Shown here piece by piece: positions 18,035-27,308 of a DNA stretch of 64,000 bases. Source of the DNA: Marinobacter sp. BW6 (lineage in GTDB: Bacteria > Pseudomonadota > Gammaproteobacteria > Pseudomonadales > Oleiphilaceae); contig NZ_VIRN01000064.1 of the NCBI RefSeq assembly GCF_008107725.1, positions 1,550,001 to 1,614,000 of the forward strand. The letters are read 5' to 3'. Below the pieces are notes generated by a model that ran no database searches, was not told the origin of the DNA, and saw only the letters and a program-made list of their open reading frames with translations. The position numbers were made by a program, and so were the translations under genes. How positions within the stretch are numbered: the stretch's first letter is position 1; the number at the start of each line of letters is the position of its first letter.

Positions 18035-18605
18035 GCAGCTCCCGCACCTGACGCGTTACATCATCCAGAGGGCGATCATTATCAATCACCTCGTCCGCCC
18101 GCGCCAGCCGATCCTCACGCGACATCTGAGCCGCGATGATCCGCTCAACCTGCTCCCGGGAATTGGTATCCCGGGCCATGGTGCGTTCGAGTTGAACGTC
18201 CTTGGGTACGTCAATCACGATAATGCGGTCAACCAGTTCGTGCTGGTCAGTTTCGAGGAGAAGAGGGGAGACCAGAAGCACATAGGGAAGCGGGTAGTTT
18301 GCCGGATTCAACTGCCGAATCAATTCCTCCCGGATGATCGGATGCAGCAGCGCCTCCAGCCAAACCCGCTCTTCCGGCTCCTGAAAGACAATCCCGCGAA
18401 GCTGCGCGCGATCCAAAGCACCGTCGGAAGTGAGAATCTCCTCCCCAAAATGCTCCGCAATCCTTGCCAGTGCTGGCGTCCCGGGCTCAACTACTTCGCG
18501 GGCAACATCATCAGCATCCACCCAGTGCACGCCAAGGTCACCGAACAAGCGAGCAACAGTGGATTTTCCGGAACCAATCCCGCCGGTGAGGCCGATAACT
18601 GCCAT
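18006..18605 (-). CDS. coaE: Dephospho-CoA kinase
   Basis: A 199-residue P-loop kinase catalysing the last step of coenzyme A synthesis, ATP-dependent 3'-phosphorylation of dephospho-CoA. Walker A is GGIGSGKST at residues 8-16, followed by the substrate-binding WVDADDVAREVVEPG. The ATG abuts the pilD TAA with no gap, the classic pilD-coaE arrangement of type IV pilus loci. Confidence 0.95.
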   Translation of the reverse strand: MAVIGLTGGIGSGKSTVARLFGDLGVHWVDADDVAREVVEPGTPALARIAEHFGEEILTSDGALDRAQLRGIVFQEPEERVWLEALLHPIIREELIRQLNPANYPLPYVLLVSPLLLETDQHELVDRIIVIDVPKDVQLERTMARDTNSREQVERIIAAQMSREDRLARADEVIDNDRPLDDVTRQVRELHERLLVDFG

Positions 18606-19481
18606 TTAAACCCCCAAAAACCCAAACCAAACCGCCTGAATCTCACTCCCAAACCACAAACAAATCAACCCCGCCGTCGCCAGGTAAGGCCCAAACGGAA
18701 TGGGCACCTCGCGCCCATGCTTCCTGAACACCATCAGGCTAATACCCACAACCGCACCAACCACCGAAGAAAGCAAAATCACCGCCGGCAACAACTGCCA
18801 CCCCAGCCAGGCGCCGAGCGCGGCCAGCAGCTTGAAATCCCCATGCCCCATACCTTCCTTTCCGGTAACCAGTTTGAACATCCAGTAAACCGACCAAAGC
18901 GAGAGATAACCGGCTACCGCGCCCCAAAAGGCACTGTTGAAGTCCGTAAGCACACCAAAATAATTCAGTACCAGGCCCAGCCACATCAGGGGCAGGGTAA
19001 TGCTGTCTGGCAATAACTGGGTATCGAAATCAATAACCGTCAGCGCTACGAGAGACCAAACCAGCAAAAGCGCCCAAAGCGCAGACTCGTTCGGCCCGAT
19101 GACAGCAATGGTCACCACCGAGAAAATCGCGGTGACGGCCTCAATAATCGGATAGCGGAGCGAAATGGGGGCTTTGCAGGAGGCGCATTTGCCTTTAAGA
19201 ATTAGCCAGCTGACCACCGGAATATTCTCCCAGGCCCGAATGCCATGGCCGCAGGAAGGGCAGGTGGAGGCCGGTGAGGAGAGCGTAATACGGTCTTCCT
19301 GCTTTCGCTGTTTTTCAGGTAGTTCCAGGAATTCCTCGCACTGGCAGCGCCAGTCCTGGTGCATCATTTTCGGCAGCCTGAGGATCACGACATTCAGGAA
19401 GCTGCCGATGCATAGGGAAACGAGGGTAACGGAAATGAAAAGCAGCCAGGGAGTGGCGAGAAAGGCGTCCAGAGTAATCAT
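18606..19481 (-). CDS. pilD: Type IV prepilin leader peptidase / N-methyltransferase PilD
   Basis: A 291-residue inner-membrane aspartic protease. It carries the N-terminal zinc-binding cysteine pairs (CPSCGHG and CASCKAP), the conserved NVVILRLPKMM loop after the first membrane segment, and the catalytic GHGDFK motif near residue 200. It cleaves prepilins before the conserved Phe and methylates the new N-terminus. The substrates would include the two pilins encoded at 22.9 and 25.4 kb. It is separated from pilC by 113 bp containing a perfect palindrome. Confidence 0.95.
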   Translation of the reverse strand: MITLDAFLATPWLLFISVTLVSLCIGSFLNVVILRLPKMMHQDWRCQCEEFLELPEKQRKQEDRITLSSPASTCPSCGHGIRAWENIPVVSWLILKGKCASCKAPISLRYPIIEAVTAIFSVVTIAVIGPNESALWALLLVWSLVALTVIDFDTQLLPDSITLPLMWLGLVLNYFGVLTDFNSAFWGAVAGYLSLWSVYWMFKLVTGKEGMGHGDFKLLAALGAWLGWQLLPAVILLSSVVGAVVGISLMVFRKHGREVPIPFGPYLATAGLICLWFGSEIQAVWFGFLGV

Positions 19482-19525
19482 TAATTATCCGAGAATCAGG
19501 CGGGCGAACTCGGGGTCATGAACCC

Positions 19526-19555
19526 GGGGTCAGAAGAAAGCTTTCTTCTGACCCC
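19526..19555. repeat. Perfect 30-bp palindrome, GGGGTCAGA family
   Basis: Both strands read GGGGTCAGAAGAAAG in from each end, making a perfect 15+15 palindrome in the pilC-pilD gap. A partial copy GGGGTCAGATGA sits at 19583-19594, ending exactly at the pilC stop codon, and GGGGTCA recurs at 19512. The same core is found at 33834-33864. Confidence 0.8.
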
Positions 19556-19594
19556 AATTTCATGTGCCCCACTTTGAATCAAGGGGTCAGATGA

Positions 19595-20815
19595 TCAGCC
19601 AACAACCTGACCCATCTGGAAGATTGGCAGATACATGGCGATGATCAAGCCGCCAACCAGCACACCCAGAACTGCCATAATCATTGGTTCCATCAGTGCT
19701 GTCAGGTTATCGACCATGTCGTCGACTACCGCTTCGTAATGCTCGGCAACTTTTGCCAGCATCTCGTCGAGATTACCTGACTCTTCGCCGATCGCCGTCA
19801 GCTGAACCGCCATCACAGGGAATACGTCTTGTTGGCGCATTGAGGCCTGCAGTTGAGTACCGCTGGATACATCGTTTTTGATTCGGTCTATAGCGTCTCG
19901 ATAGACAGCATTGCCGGTAGCCCCGGCTACAGAGTCAAGCGCATCAACAAGTGGAACACCCGCAGCGAAGGTGGTTGAAAGGACGCGGCCGAATTTTGCA
20001 ACGGCGGATTTGTCCAGAATCTCCCCTACTACAGGGAGCTTGAGAACATACTTGTCGACAAAGTCCGAAAATTTCGGGGAACGGCGTTTGGCTTCTTTAA
20101 AGAGGAATATGGTGCCAACAATGCCCAATAGCACCACAAACCACCAGCTCTGTAACCATTCGGATAGCTCTACCACCATTTGAGTGAATACAGGCAGCTC
20201 TGCGCCGAATCCTTGGAAAAGACTTTCAAACTGCGGAACAACCTTCACCAGTAGAATTGATGTAACGATGATCGCAACGACGATAACCGCGATGGGGTAA
20301 GTCATTGCCTTTTTTACTTTCTTTTTAAGGTTTTCTGTCTTTTCCAGATAGGTCGCAATTCGATCTAACATTGCTTCAAGCGCGCCGGCCTTCTCACCGG
20401 AATCCACAAGATTGCAGTAAAGATCGTCAAAATATTTCGGATGTCTTCGAAGTGAGCCTGCGAAGCTGGTACCAGACGAAATATCGTTCCGGATCCCCAT
20501 GACCAGCTCTTGAAGTCCCTTGTTTTCAAGTCCATCAGCAACAATGTCAAAGCTCTGAACCAACGGCACGCCAGCTTTCATCATCGTGGCAAGCTGTCGA
20601 GTCAGCATGGCAATATCGAAGGGGGTAATCTTCTTGCTGCCACCAAAAAGCGGCTTTGGCTTCTTCTTGACCTTATCCGGGATGATACCTTGTTTGCGAA
20701 GTTGTGCCTTAACCAGTGCCAGGTTGGAGCCAGTTAACTCGCCCTTGGACTTGTTGCCCTTTCGGTCTTTCCCTTCCCAAACGTATGATTCCAGCTTCTG
20801 TGCTTTCTCTGCCAT
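19595..20815 (-). CDS. pilC: Type IV pilus inner-membrane platform protein PilC
   Basis: A 406-residue GspF/PilC-family protein with the typical cytoplasmic N-terminal domain (ITPFDIAMLTRQLATMMKAG), three or four membrane segments, and the duplicated second domain (FGRVLSTTFAAGVPL, AIGEESGNLDEML). It anchors the assembly ATPase at the base of the pilus. The start follows the pilB stop by 2 bp. Confidence 0.96.
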   Translation of the reverse strand: MAEKAQKLESYVWEGKDRKGNKSKGELTGSNLALVKAQLRKQGIIPDKVKKKPKPLFGGSKKITPFDIAMLTRQLATMMKAGVPLVQSFDIVADGLENKGLQELVMGIRNDISSGTSFAGSLRRHPKYFDDLYCNLVDSGEKAGALEAMLDRIATYLEKTENLKKKVKKAMTYPIAVIVVAIIVTSILLVKVVPQFESLFQGFGAELPVFTQMVVELSEWLQSWWFVVLLGIVGTIFLFKEAKRRSPKFSDFVDKYVLKLPVVGEILDKSAVAKFGRVLSTTFAAGVPLVDALDSVAGATGNAVYRDAIDRIKNDVSSGTQLQASMRQQDVFPVMAVQLTAIGEESGNLDEMLAKVAEHYEAVVDDMVDNLTALMEPMIMAVLGVLVGGLIIAMYLPIFQMGQVVG

Positions 20816-20817
20816 GC

Positions 20818-22533
20818 TTAATCCTTCGTCACGCGATTGGCTTCCTCAAGACTTGTCACGCCCTCGATCACTTTCAAAAGTGCCGACTGGCGCAGGTTAC
20901 GGAAGCCCTCGGCCTGAGCCTGCTTTGCAATTTTGATGGAACTGGCTTCTTCCATAATCATGTTCGCCAGCTCGTCGGTAATCTTGACCACCTCGTAAAT
21001 CCCGACGCGGCCCTTATATCCTCCATTGCATTTATCACAGCCCTTGGGGCGGTACAACGTGAAGCCTGTATCAATTTGTTCCTGTGTGAACCCTTCCTCT
21101 AATAGCACGTCTTTCGGGACGTCAAAGGGCTGTTTGCATGAGCTGCAAAGTCTTCGGCCCAGACGTTGGGCAATAATCAGGCTCACCGAAGTAGCGATGT
21201 TGAACGAGGGCACGCCCATGTTCATCATCCGCGTGAGAGTCTCTGCGGCACTGTTCGTGTGGAGGGTAGAAAGAACCAAGTGCCCAGTCTGTGCCGCTTT
21301 AATGGCAATATTGGCCGTTTCCAGATCTCGAATCTCACCAACCATAATTACATCGGGATCCTGACGGAGGAATGCCCGTAGCGCCTCGGCAAAGCCAAGC
21401 CCCACACGGTTGTTCACGTTTACCTGGTTAATGCCTTCAAGGTTGATTTCCGCCGGGTCTTCCGCGGTGGAAATGTTGATATCCGGGGTGTTCAGAATAT
21501 TCAGGCCGGTGTACAAAGAAACTGTTTTACCAGAGCCGGTAGGGCCGGTCACCAGAATCATGCCCTGCGGCTGTTTCAGGGCATCCATGTACATCTGTTT
21601 CTGGTCCTCCTCATAACCGAGTACATCAATGCCCAGTTTTGCCTGGCTGGGATCAAGAATCCGCAAAACGATCTTCTCACCCCAGAGCGTAGGCAGAGTG
21701 TTCACCCGGAAATCGATCGCTTTGGTCTTGGACAGCTTCATCTTAATACGGCCATCTTGGGGTGTCCGTCTTTCGGAGATATCGAGTTGAGCCATGATCT
21801 TTACGCGAGCAGAGATCTTTGGGGCCAACTTGATGGATGGACGGGAGACTTCCTTCAATATGCCGTCTGTGCGGTACCTTACCCGATAGACTTTTTCATA
21901 AGGTTCGAAGTGAATGTCAGAAGCGCCACCACGAATGGCATCCAAAAGCATCTTGTTCACATACTTTACGATGGGGGCATCGTCTACTTCGCTGGCAACA
22001 ACTGCGCTGTCATCTTCTTGCTCGCCGCCTTCAGTTTCAACACCTTCAAGATCGGAATCGTCCAGATCCCCCATCGTCGTGTCCTGGGACTCGAGATACT
22101 TATCAATTGCCTCCCGGAGTTTGGCGTCGTCCACCAATATCGCATCGGTGCTTAGACCAGTATTGAACTTGATCTCGTCTAGGGCCTGTATGTTGGTCGG
22201 GTCTGAAACAGCAATGAAGAGCCTATTCCCTCTCCTATAGAGAGGAAGAGCGTTGTGCTTGCGGACCAGCTTCTCGTCAACCACTTTCTCCGGCATCATT
22301 TCCGGGAGAAATGCAGATAAATCAAGGACCGATACCCCGAATTCCATGGCGGCTGAAAAAGCAAGCTTCGAGCTATCAGCCAAGTTGTTCTGCGTAAGGT
22401 AGGTGATCAGAGGAATCCGATTTTGCGAAGCTTGCAGGAAGGCGTCTTTTGCCGTTGACTCATCCAGCAGCCCGTCATCCACGAAACGTCTCGCAAGGCC
22501 AGTTAAGGTAATATTGCTTTTGTTGGTAGACAT
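20818..22533 (-). CDS. pilB: Type IV pilus assembly ATPase PilB
   Basis: A 571-residue GspE/PilB hexameric ATPase that powers pilus extension. The N-terminal MshEN-type domain is followed by the ATPase core with Walker A GPTGSGKT, the Asp box, Walker B PDVIMVGEIRD and the His box (GHLVLSTLHTN). A four-Cys zinc site follows (CSSCKQPF ... CDKCNGGY). It is divergent from pilA and heads the pilB-pilC-pilD group. Confidence 0.96.
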   Translation of the reverse strand: MSTNKSNITLTGLARRFVDDGLLDESTAKDAFLQASQNRIPLITYLTQNNLADSSKLAFSAAMEFGVSVLDLSAFLPEMMPEKVVDEKLVRKHNALPLYRRGNRLFIAVSDPTNIQALDEIKFNTGLSTDAILVDDAKLREAIDKYLESQDTTMGDLDDSDLEGVETEGGEQEDDSAVVASEVDDAPIVKYVNKMLLDAIRGGASDIHFEPYEKVYRVRYRTDGILKEVSRPSIKLAPKISARVKIMAQLDISERRTPQDGRIKMKLSKTKAIDFRVNTLPTLWGEKIVLRILDPSQAKLGIDVLGYEEDQKQMYMDALKQPQGMILVTGPTGSGKTVSLYTGLNILNTPDINISTAEDPAEINLEGINQVNVNNRVGLGFAEALRAFLRQDPDVIMVGEIRDLETANIAIKAAQTGHLVLSTLHTNSAAETLTRMMNMGVPSFNIATSVSLIIAQRLGRRLCSSCKQPFDVPKDVLLEEGFTQEQIDTGFTLYRPKGCDKCNGGYKGRVGIYEVVKITDELANMIMEEASSIKIAKQAQAEGFRNLRQSALLKVIEGVTSLEEANRVTKD

Positions 22534-22659
22534 AAATTAAATAAGAAACGCAGCCTAAGTTATTGAAACCGGAGTTTTGTCAATTCCAGTGAGTTTAGAT
22601 GGCTGGCCTCGGTTTGGAAAGGACCGATGGCAATAAGCCACTCCAGTATGGTTTAGAGG

Positions 22660-22698
22660 GAAGCCTTTTTTGGGTCCACCCTCATTGAATAAGGCTTC
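22660..22698. repeat. Interrupted inverted repeat in the pilB-pilA intergenic region
   Basis: GAAGCCTT (22660-22667) and AAGGCTTC (22691-22698) form 8-bp arms around a 23-nt spacer. It could be a hairpin or a dimeric operator between the divergent pilB and pilA genes. Apart from this and the sigma-54 site, I see nothing further in the 427-bp gap. Confidence 0.35.
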
Positions 22699-22849
22699 GC
22701 ACTGCTATCCAGCTGACCAAAAATGTCACCAACTGACGCCAATGAGCATGCGAGCCCCTAGTCGGGTAAGTCTAGAGGTATCGATACGGATCTCTCTAAC
22801 TTGCTGTTAAATAACAATAAAGTTTTGGGTTCTTGCAATAATTAAAACT

Positions 22850-22865
22850 TGGCACAGTCAGTGCA
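22850..22865 (+). promoter_or_regulatory. Sigma-54 (RpoN) type promoter of pilA
   Basis: TGGCACAGTCAGTGCA matches the -24/-12 consensus (TGGCAC-N5-TTGC): GG and GC are exactly 12 bp apart. The predicted transcription start is near 22876, giving an 85-nt leader before the pilA ATG. pilA genes of related bacteria are RpoN/PilR dependent. No PilR site was assigned. Confidence 0.8.
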
Positions 22866-22960
22866 CTGCTTCCCGTAGGCTCAAATTACCGGTCGCGGGG
22901 CACGACTCCACCGGGCCCGGGCCAGCAAGGTTTATAAACCGACATACACAGAGGTCGAGA

Positions 22961-23428
22961 ATGAAAAATATTCAAATCAATCATGCTCAGAAGGGCTTTA
23001 CTCTTATCGAATTGATGATCGTTGTCGCGATCATTGGTATCTTGGCTGCAATCGCTATCCCCCAGTATCAGGACTACACCGCGCGGACCCAGGTAAACCG
23101 TTCCTACAGTGAGATTTCTGCGCTGCGAACTGCCGTGGAAGAGAACCTAACCCGCGGCAATGTGAGCTTTACTTGGGAAGACCTTGGTTTTGTTCAGTCT
23201 AACCTGACTAATGCAGTGACCGTGACTGACTCAATCGACTTCTCCGGCGGTGACGGTACATTGATCGTCACTCTGGGTGGCAACGCTGGCGCAGGCATTC
23301 AGGGAGCGACCATCGAATTGGATCGCGAAACCAATGGCACCTGGACGTGTTACGTGGACGGCTCTGGTGCAAGCGACTGGAAGTCTAACTACGTACCGGC
23401 TGGTTGTCAGGAAGGCGCTGCTCCGTAA
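22961..23428 (+). CDS. pilA: Major type IV pilin PilA
   Basis: A 155-residue type IVa prepilin: 12-residue leader ending in Lys-Gly, cleavage before Phe ([17 protein letters not shown]), Glu at mature position 5, and the hydrophobic N-terminal helix. Two C-terminal cysteines (WTCYV and PAGCQ) define a typical disulfide loop. GAGGT upstream serves as ribosome-binding site. It is followed by a strong terminator, then a PglL-type transferase gene, so glycosylation of this pilin is plausible. Confidence 0.95.
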   Translation: MKNIQINHAQKGFTLIELMIVVAIIGILAAIAIPQYQDYTARTQVNRSYSEISALRTAVEENLTRGNVSFTWEDLGFVQSNLTNAVTVTDSIDFSGGDGTLIVTLGGNAGAGIQGATIELDRETNGTWTCYVDGSGASDWKSNYVPAGCQEGAAP

Positions 23429-23456
23429 CAAGCGTTTCCCACTAGCTTGACTTTAG

Positions 23457-23487
23457 AACGCCCACCTTATTAGGTGGGCGTTTTATT
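23457..23487 (+). terminator. Rho-independent terminator after pilA
   Basis: An 11-bp perfect stem (AACGCCCACCT / AGGTGGGCGTT) with a 4-nt loop, followed by TTTATTT. It separates pilA from the transferase gene only 76 bp downstream and should keep the latter at a lower level. Confidence 0.92.
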
Positions 23488-23503
23488 TCACCGAGAGAAA
23501 ATC

Positions 23504-25270
23504 ATGAGATTCTTCCCAATACTGCTTGCTATAAGTTTTGGCTTGCCGTTGAACCTTTACCCTTTAAGTGATTTCCCCAAAGACTTTCTTGGCATTGTGC
23601 TTTTTTCCATTTTTTCTCTAGCAATTGTATGGAAGTATTCTCCTAAGATTTATAGCTCCACCGGTGTTTTTGCGATACTGCTGCTGTGTCTAAGCTTTTT
23701 GCTTACAGCATTTCAGGGCGAAGGGTCACTAGCAGGGCAGTATTTTCAAGCCTACCTCATTTTCTTCTTCGCGATCCTGCTCATAGCGGTTGCGGTACCA
23801 ACTCTTATCGAAAATACCGACAGGGAGATGGTCTCTTTAATCCTTATTAAAGGTATTTTTTATAGCGGCGTTGTCGTCTCCTGTATAGCGCTGCTTCGCT
23901 ATTATGGGATTTTAAAGTTCTTTCTCCCATGGGTGGCTTTGGATGGAGACAGGCTGGCGGGGCCTTGGGGGCAGGCTAATCTTACAGCGCTGATTCTTGT
24001 TCTATCGGTTTTGGCCGCCATCTACTATTTGCAAACTATCAGTGGCTTCCGAAAAGCGGGTGTCTATCTCCTCGTTATTCTGTTTTTGTTCTGTGCTGTT
24101 CTTACGGGTAGCAGATCCTGGTATTTGTTCCTCATTGTTGGATTTTTGGTGCCCGCTTTTTATTACTTGAAAGCGGGATATTCAAATGTATCCAAGAGGC
24201 CTCAAATTTCTTCTTATTTAAAAAAGTATGTAGCTATTCTATTGCTTTTTGCTTTAGTTAAGGCCTTTGCGCCGACCGTTGATGATTCAATTGGTCAAAA
24301 AATGAAGGAGCTCGGTCTTCTTGAGCGCGCATCAGCTGGCGCAATGCTTGCGGCCAGAGCCAACCTTGCTAGCCCAGAGAGATTCTCTGAATGGCAGAAG
24401 TCTCTTCAAAACCTGGACTATATGGATAGTTTCGTTTTCGGTCATGGATTGGGGCGTTATGGCAACTTCAGTTTCAGGGTAGAAGCGGAGAAGAACCCTG
24501 TAGCGAGTAGCAACAACTTGTGGTCGCACCCCCATAACATACTCCTTTTGGCTTTGGTTGAGTGGGGGCTGGTCGGTCTTTTAGTTTTAGTGGTAGCGCT
24601 GATGTACATTGCTTATCATTTTGTAAAGTCAGAATATTCCCTCTCAAATATGTTAATGTTTTCCATAGCGGGCATTATTTTGGCCCAAAATATGGTTGAA
24701 TTTTCGTTTTGGTACTTCCCTTTCCTTGCGATCTTCATGTTCTGCGTATCGACCTTTCTTCCGCGAATTCACTTAGGCGTGAAAGATCGTTGGCTACCTC
24801 GGCTAGTATGTGGACTATTTTTTATTGTTTTTCTTCCCACTGGCTTGCGCACTGCCATGGATTATTATTCTCTGGTGAGCATCTTTAATTCAAGCGAGAT
24901 GAATTCCAGCGACGCTCATTCACTTGAATTAATAAAGTTGAGTCCATTAATTGGGCATGCTGCATATAAGGTGGATATTGTGAAGAGTCAGCCGAGCTTC
25001 GCAGCCGCTGAGCGCGAGTTCTCGGAAATTTCGGGTCTGATTGATGTCAGGCCAGAGCCTGTTTTCGTGATGAGGCATGCTGTTTTATCAAGTATTGTTT
25101 TAGATAAAGATCTGTCGTGTGATCTTTTGAGGGTTACTGCTCGGGAGTTTCCGTTCACTCTCGATACGGCATTGGACGATTTGGGTTACCTTGCCGAAGC
25201 AGGAGCTGATATCGACCTCCACTTTTTCAGTTTTTGCCTGTTGCAGGGAATGGCTGAAAGGGCGGATTGA
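23504..25270 (+). CDS. PglL/PilO-type O-oligosaccharyltransferase (Wzy_C family)
   Basis: A 588-residue polytopic membrane protein with about a dozen hydrophobic segments. It has the family signatures GPWGQANLTA near residue 150 and the periplasmic-loop His motif LWSHPHNILLLALVEWG near residue 340. These fit PglL/TfpO-like O-oligosaccharyltransferases, which transfer lipid-linked glycan to Ser/Thr of pilins, and the position between two pilin genes supports this. An O-antigen ligase role is the alternative. The ATG at 23504 follows GAGAG; the GTG at 23474 lies inside the terminator. Base composition is clearly more AT-rich than pilA or pilB, suggesting an acquired gene. Confidence 0.82.
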   Translation: MRFFPILLAISFGLPLNLYPLSDFPKDFLGIVLFSIFSLAIVWKYSPKIYSSTGVFAILLLCLSFLLTAFQGEGSLAGQYFQAYLIFFFAILLIAVAVPTLIENTDREMVSLILIKGIFYSGVVVSCIALLRYYGILKFFLPWVALDGDRLAGPWGQANLTALILVLSVLAAIYYLQTISGFRKAGVYLLVILFLFCAVLTGSRSWYLFLIVGFLVPAFYYLKAGYSNVSKRPQISSYLKKYVAILLLFALVKAFAPTVDDSIGQKMKELGLLERASAGAMLAARANLASPERFSEWQKSLQNLDYMDSFVFGHGLGRYGNFSFRVEAEKNPVASSNNLWSHPHNILLLALVEWGLVGLLVLVVALMYIAYHFVKSEYSLSNMLMFSIAGIILAQNMVEFSFWYFPFLAIFMFCVSTFLPRIHLGVKDRWLPRLVCGLFFIVFLPTGLRTAMDYYSLVSIFNSSEMNSSDAHSLELIKLSPLIGHAAYKVDIVKSQPSFAAAEREFSEISGLIDVRPEPVFVMRHAVLSSIVLDKDLSCDLLRVTAREFPFTLDTALDDLGYLAEAGADIDLHFFSFCLLQGMAERAD

Positions 25271-25388
25271 CTAACAACATTGCTATGCCGAGGAGGCGCA
25301 TGGATAAAGTTGTTTATGGATTGAACGCTGGCCCCAACCTTGCTTGCTGAAAGAGTAGTGTCTTTAAAAAATGGTGAGGGTGACATTG

Positions 25389-25835
25389 GTGATAGCCACA
25401 AAAATTCGCGGATTTACGTTAATAGAGTTAATGATTGTCGTCGCGATCATCGGCATTTTGGCTGCTGTGTCACTGCCCCTGTATCAAGACTATGTTCTTA
25501 AGTCTCAGATAAATCGCGCTGTTTCAGAGCTCGCAGCATACAAAGCTCCATTTGAGGCTCAAGTCTCAAATGGAGCTGCTGTCACAAATGAAGACTTAGG
25601 TTATGTCGTATCGAATATCACTTCGGGGTCAGCGGCTGTCAACATTGGAACCCTGAATGGTGACGGTTCGGGGCACGTTCAAGTGACGATGGGGGGCAAT
25701 GCTCATCCGCGTTTGTCGGGGGTGATTCTCCGGTTCGAGCGAGACAGCTCTGGTAGATGGCGGTGCGTGATAGATTCAAACTTGGCCTCAGGTTGGAAAG
25801 CTACTTTTGGTCCAGCAGCCTGCACCGTTATTTGA
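25389..25835 (+). CDS. Second type IV pilin
   Basis: A 148-residue prepilin with a short leader (MIATKIRG) cut before [16 protein letters not shown]. The mature N-terminus is nearly identical to that of PilA, but the body differs. The C-terminal cysteine pair (WRCVID and PAACTVI) is retained, as is a glycine-rich VTMGGNA segment related to VTLGGNA in PilA. I chose GTG at 25389 because GAGGG lies 8 bp upstream and the leader length is normal. An in-frame ATG at 25371 would extend the leader by 6 hydrophobic residues. It may be an alternative or minor pilin, possibly ComP-like. Confidence 0.85.
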   Translation: MIATKIRGFTLIELMIVVAIIGILAAVSLPLYQDYVLKSQINRAVSELAAYKAPFEAQVSNGAAVTNEDLGYVVSNITSGSAAVNIGTLNGDGSGHVQVTMGGNAHPRLSGVILRFERDSSGRWRCVIDSNLASGWKATFGPAACTVI

Positions 25836-25856
25836 GTTTACCGTGCGAGCGGAACG

Positions 25857-27218
25857 TTATATCTGAACCTCCTCAAACAACTCCGGCACCTCAACATCCC
25901 AGCCGAATCTGTTACGTATTCTCTTTCGCATAACGTCACTTGCAACCATCTCCCCGTGAGTGACGTATACCTTCTCCGGCTGCAGTGAACCTTGCTCTAG
26001 CCAAGCAAGAATCTCGTTATAATCCCCATGTGCAGAAAGCGAATCCAGATTATGAATCTCAGCCTTAACTGGCCAGTACTCTCCATGAATCTTTACCGAT
26101 TCCGCTCCATTCACCAACGCATCCCCACGAGTACCAGGCGCCTGAAAGCCAGCAAAAACAATGCTGTTTCGAGGATTCGGAAGCAGGGTTTTCAGGTGAT
26201 GCAATACGCGACCACCGCTAGCCATGCCACTGGCAGAAATAATCACGCAGGGATAACGCACGGCGTCTAGTTCAATGGACTCTTCCACCTTGCGAACAAA
26301 CGTGGTTTTCTCATCAATCAGTTCACACTGAGCGGCATTTAATTTGTGCTCCTTGTGGTGCTTACAGAAGATTTCAGTCGCCTTGATAGCCATCGGGCTG
26401 TTCAGGAACACGGGCAGTTTGGGAATCTTCCCGTCGCCCATAATCTTGTGAATCACATAGAGCAGCATTTGCGCCCGCCCAACAGCAAACGCCGGTAAAA
26501 GTACGATGCCGCCACGGCCAGCCGTTTTGGTAATGATTTCTGCGAGCTCGGCCTCCGGATCCGTCTCACCGTGGGCGCGATCTCCATAGGTGGATTCACA
26601 CAACAGCACATCCGCTTTTTGAAGCGGCTCGGGTGGCCGCATGATGATGTCATTCTGCCGCCCCACGTCACCACTGAACACAACCGTTCTGTCTGCGCCC
26701 TCGTGATGAACATGAACGCAGGAGGAACCCAGAATATGCCCAGCCGGCGTGAAGGTTACCTTGAACCCTTTTACCGGCTCGAACGTCTCATGGTAGTGCA
26801 GGGACTCAAAATGTTTCAGGGCTTCCCAGGCGTCTTTCTCGGTAAACAACGGTTCTGGGTGCTCGTGCTTAGAGAACTTCTTGCGGAAGGCGTACTTGGC
26901 GTCTTCCTCCTGCAGAAAGCCGGCATCTGGAAGCAGAACCTTGCATAATTCGTGGGTTGCTTTGGTGCAGTACACCTTGCCTTTGAAGCCGTTCTTCACC
27001 AGGGCCGGCAGGTAACCGGAATGGTCAATATGAGCGTGGGTAAGCACCACCGCATCAATGGTTGAGGGATCCACCGGAAACTTCGCCCAGTTGCGCCGGC
27101 GCAGGGTTTTCACGCCCTGGTACATGCCGCAGTCCACCAACAACCGGTGCTTGTCATCCGAGAGTAGATAGCGGGAGCCGGTAACTGTGCCTGTGCCGCC
27201 CAGGAAGCGAAGTTTCAT
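25857..27218 (-). CDS. Beta-CASP family metallo-beta-lactamase-fold hydrolase
   Basis: A 453-residue enzyme with the zinc motif HAHIDHSG (near residue 57), further ligands in AGHILGSS and FSGDVGR, a beta-CASP domain, and the C-terminal RNA-specificity-type motifs (SASGMASGGR, LDSLSAHGDY and THGE). Bacterial relatives are RNA-processing nucleases or are annotated only as MBL-fold hydrolases. The ATG at 27218 is preferred because AGAAGGA lies about 8 bp upstream and it directly begins strand beta-1 (MKLRFLGG). An in-frame ATG at 27266 adds 16 polar residues. The gene diverges from cysQ and converges on the second pilin with 21 bp between stops. Confidence 0.85.
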   Translation of the reverse strand: MKLRFLGGTGTVTGSRYLLSDDKHRLLVDCGMYQGVKTLRRRNWAKFPVDPSTIDAVVLTHAHIDHSGYLPALVKNGFKGKVYCTKATHELCKVLLPDAGFLQEEDAKYAFRKKFSKHEHPEPLFTEKDAWEALKHFESLHYHETFEPVKGFKVTFTPAGHILGSSCVHVHHEGADRTVVFSGDVGRQNDIIMRPPEPLQKADVLLCESTYGDRAHGETDPEAELAEIITKTAGRGGIVLLPAFAVGRAQMLLYVIHKIMGDGKIPKLPVFLNSPMAIKATEIFCKHHKEHKLNAAQCELIDEKTTFVRKVEESIELDAVRYPCVIISASGMASGGRVLHHLKTLLPNPRNSIVFAGFQAPGTRGDALVNGAESVKIHGEYWPVKAEIHNLDSLSAHGDYNEILAWLEQGSLQPEKVYVTHGEMVASDVMRKRIRNRFGWDVEVPELFEEVQI

Positions 27219-27308
27219 AGAGGCGTCCTTCTGGTTCTTTGTTGGGGGAGTGTTACTATTACTCATAATAGTTCATAACGTTTTGATCTGAAGCAGGAAG
27301 CGAATCGC

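Noticed and set aside
17051..18139. 362-codon open frame on the plus strand opposite the outer-membrane protein and coaE
   Set aside because: The minus-strand genes have signal peptide or P-loop evidence; the plus frame is Pro/Arg-rich with no motif.
18033..19016. 327-codon plus-strand frame opposite coaE and pilD
   Set aside because: Antisense to two unmistakable genes, low-complexity Asn/Gln/Pro-rich content, no start signal.
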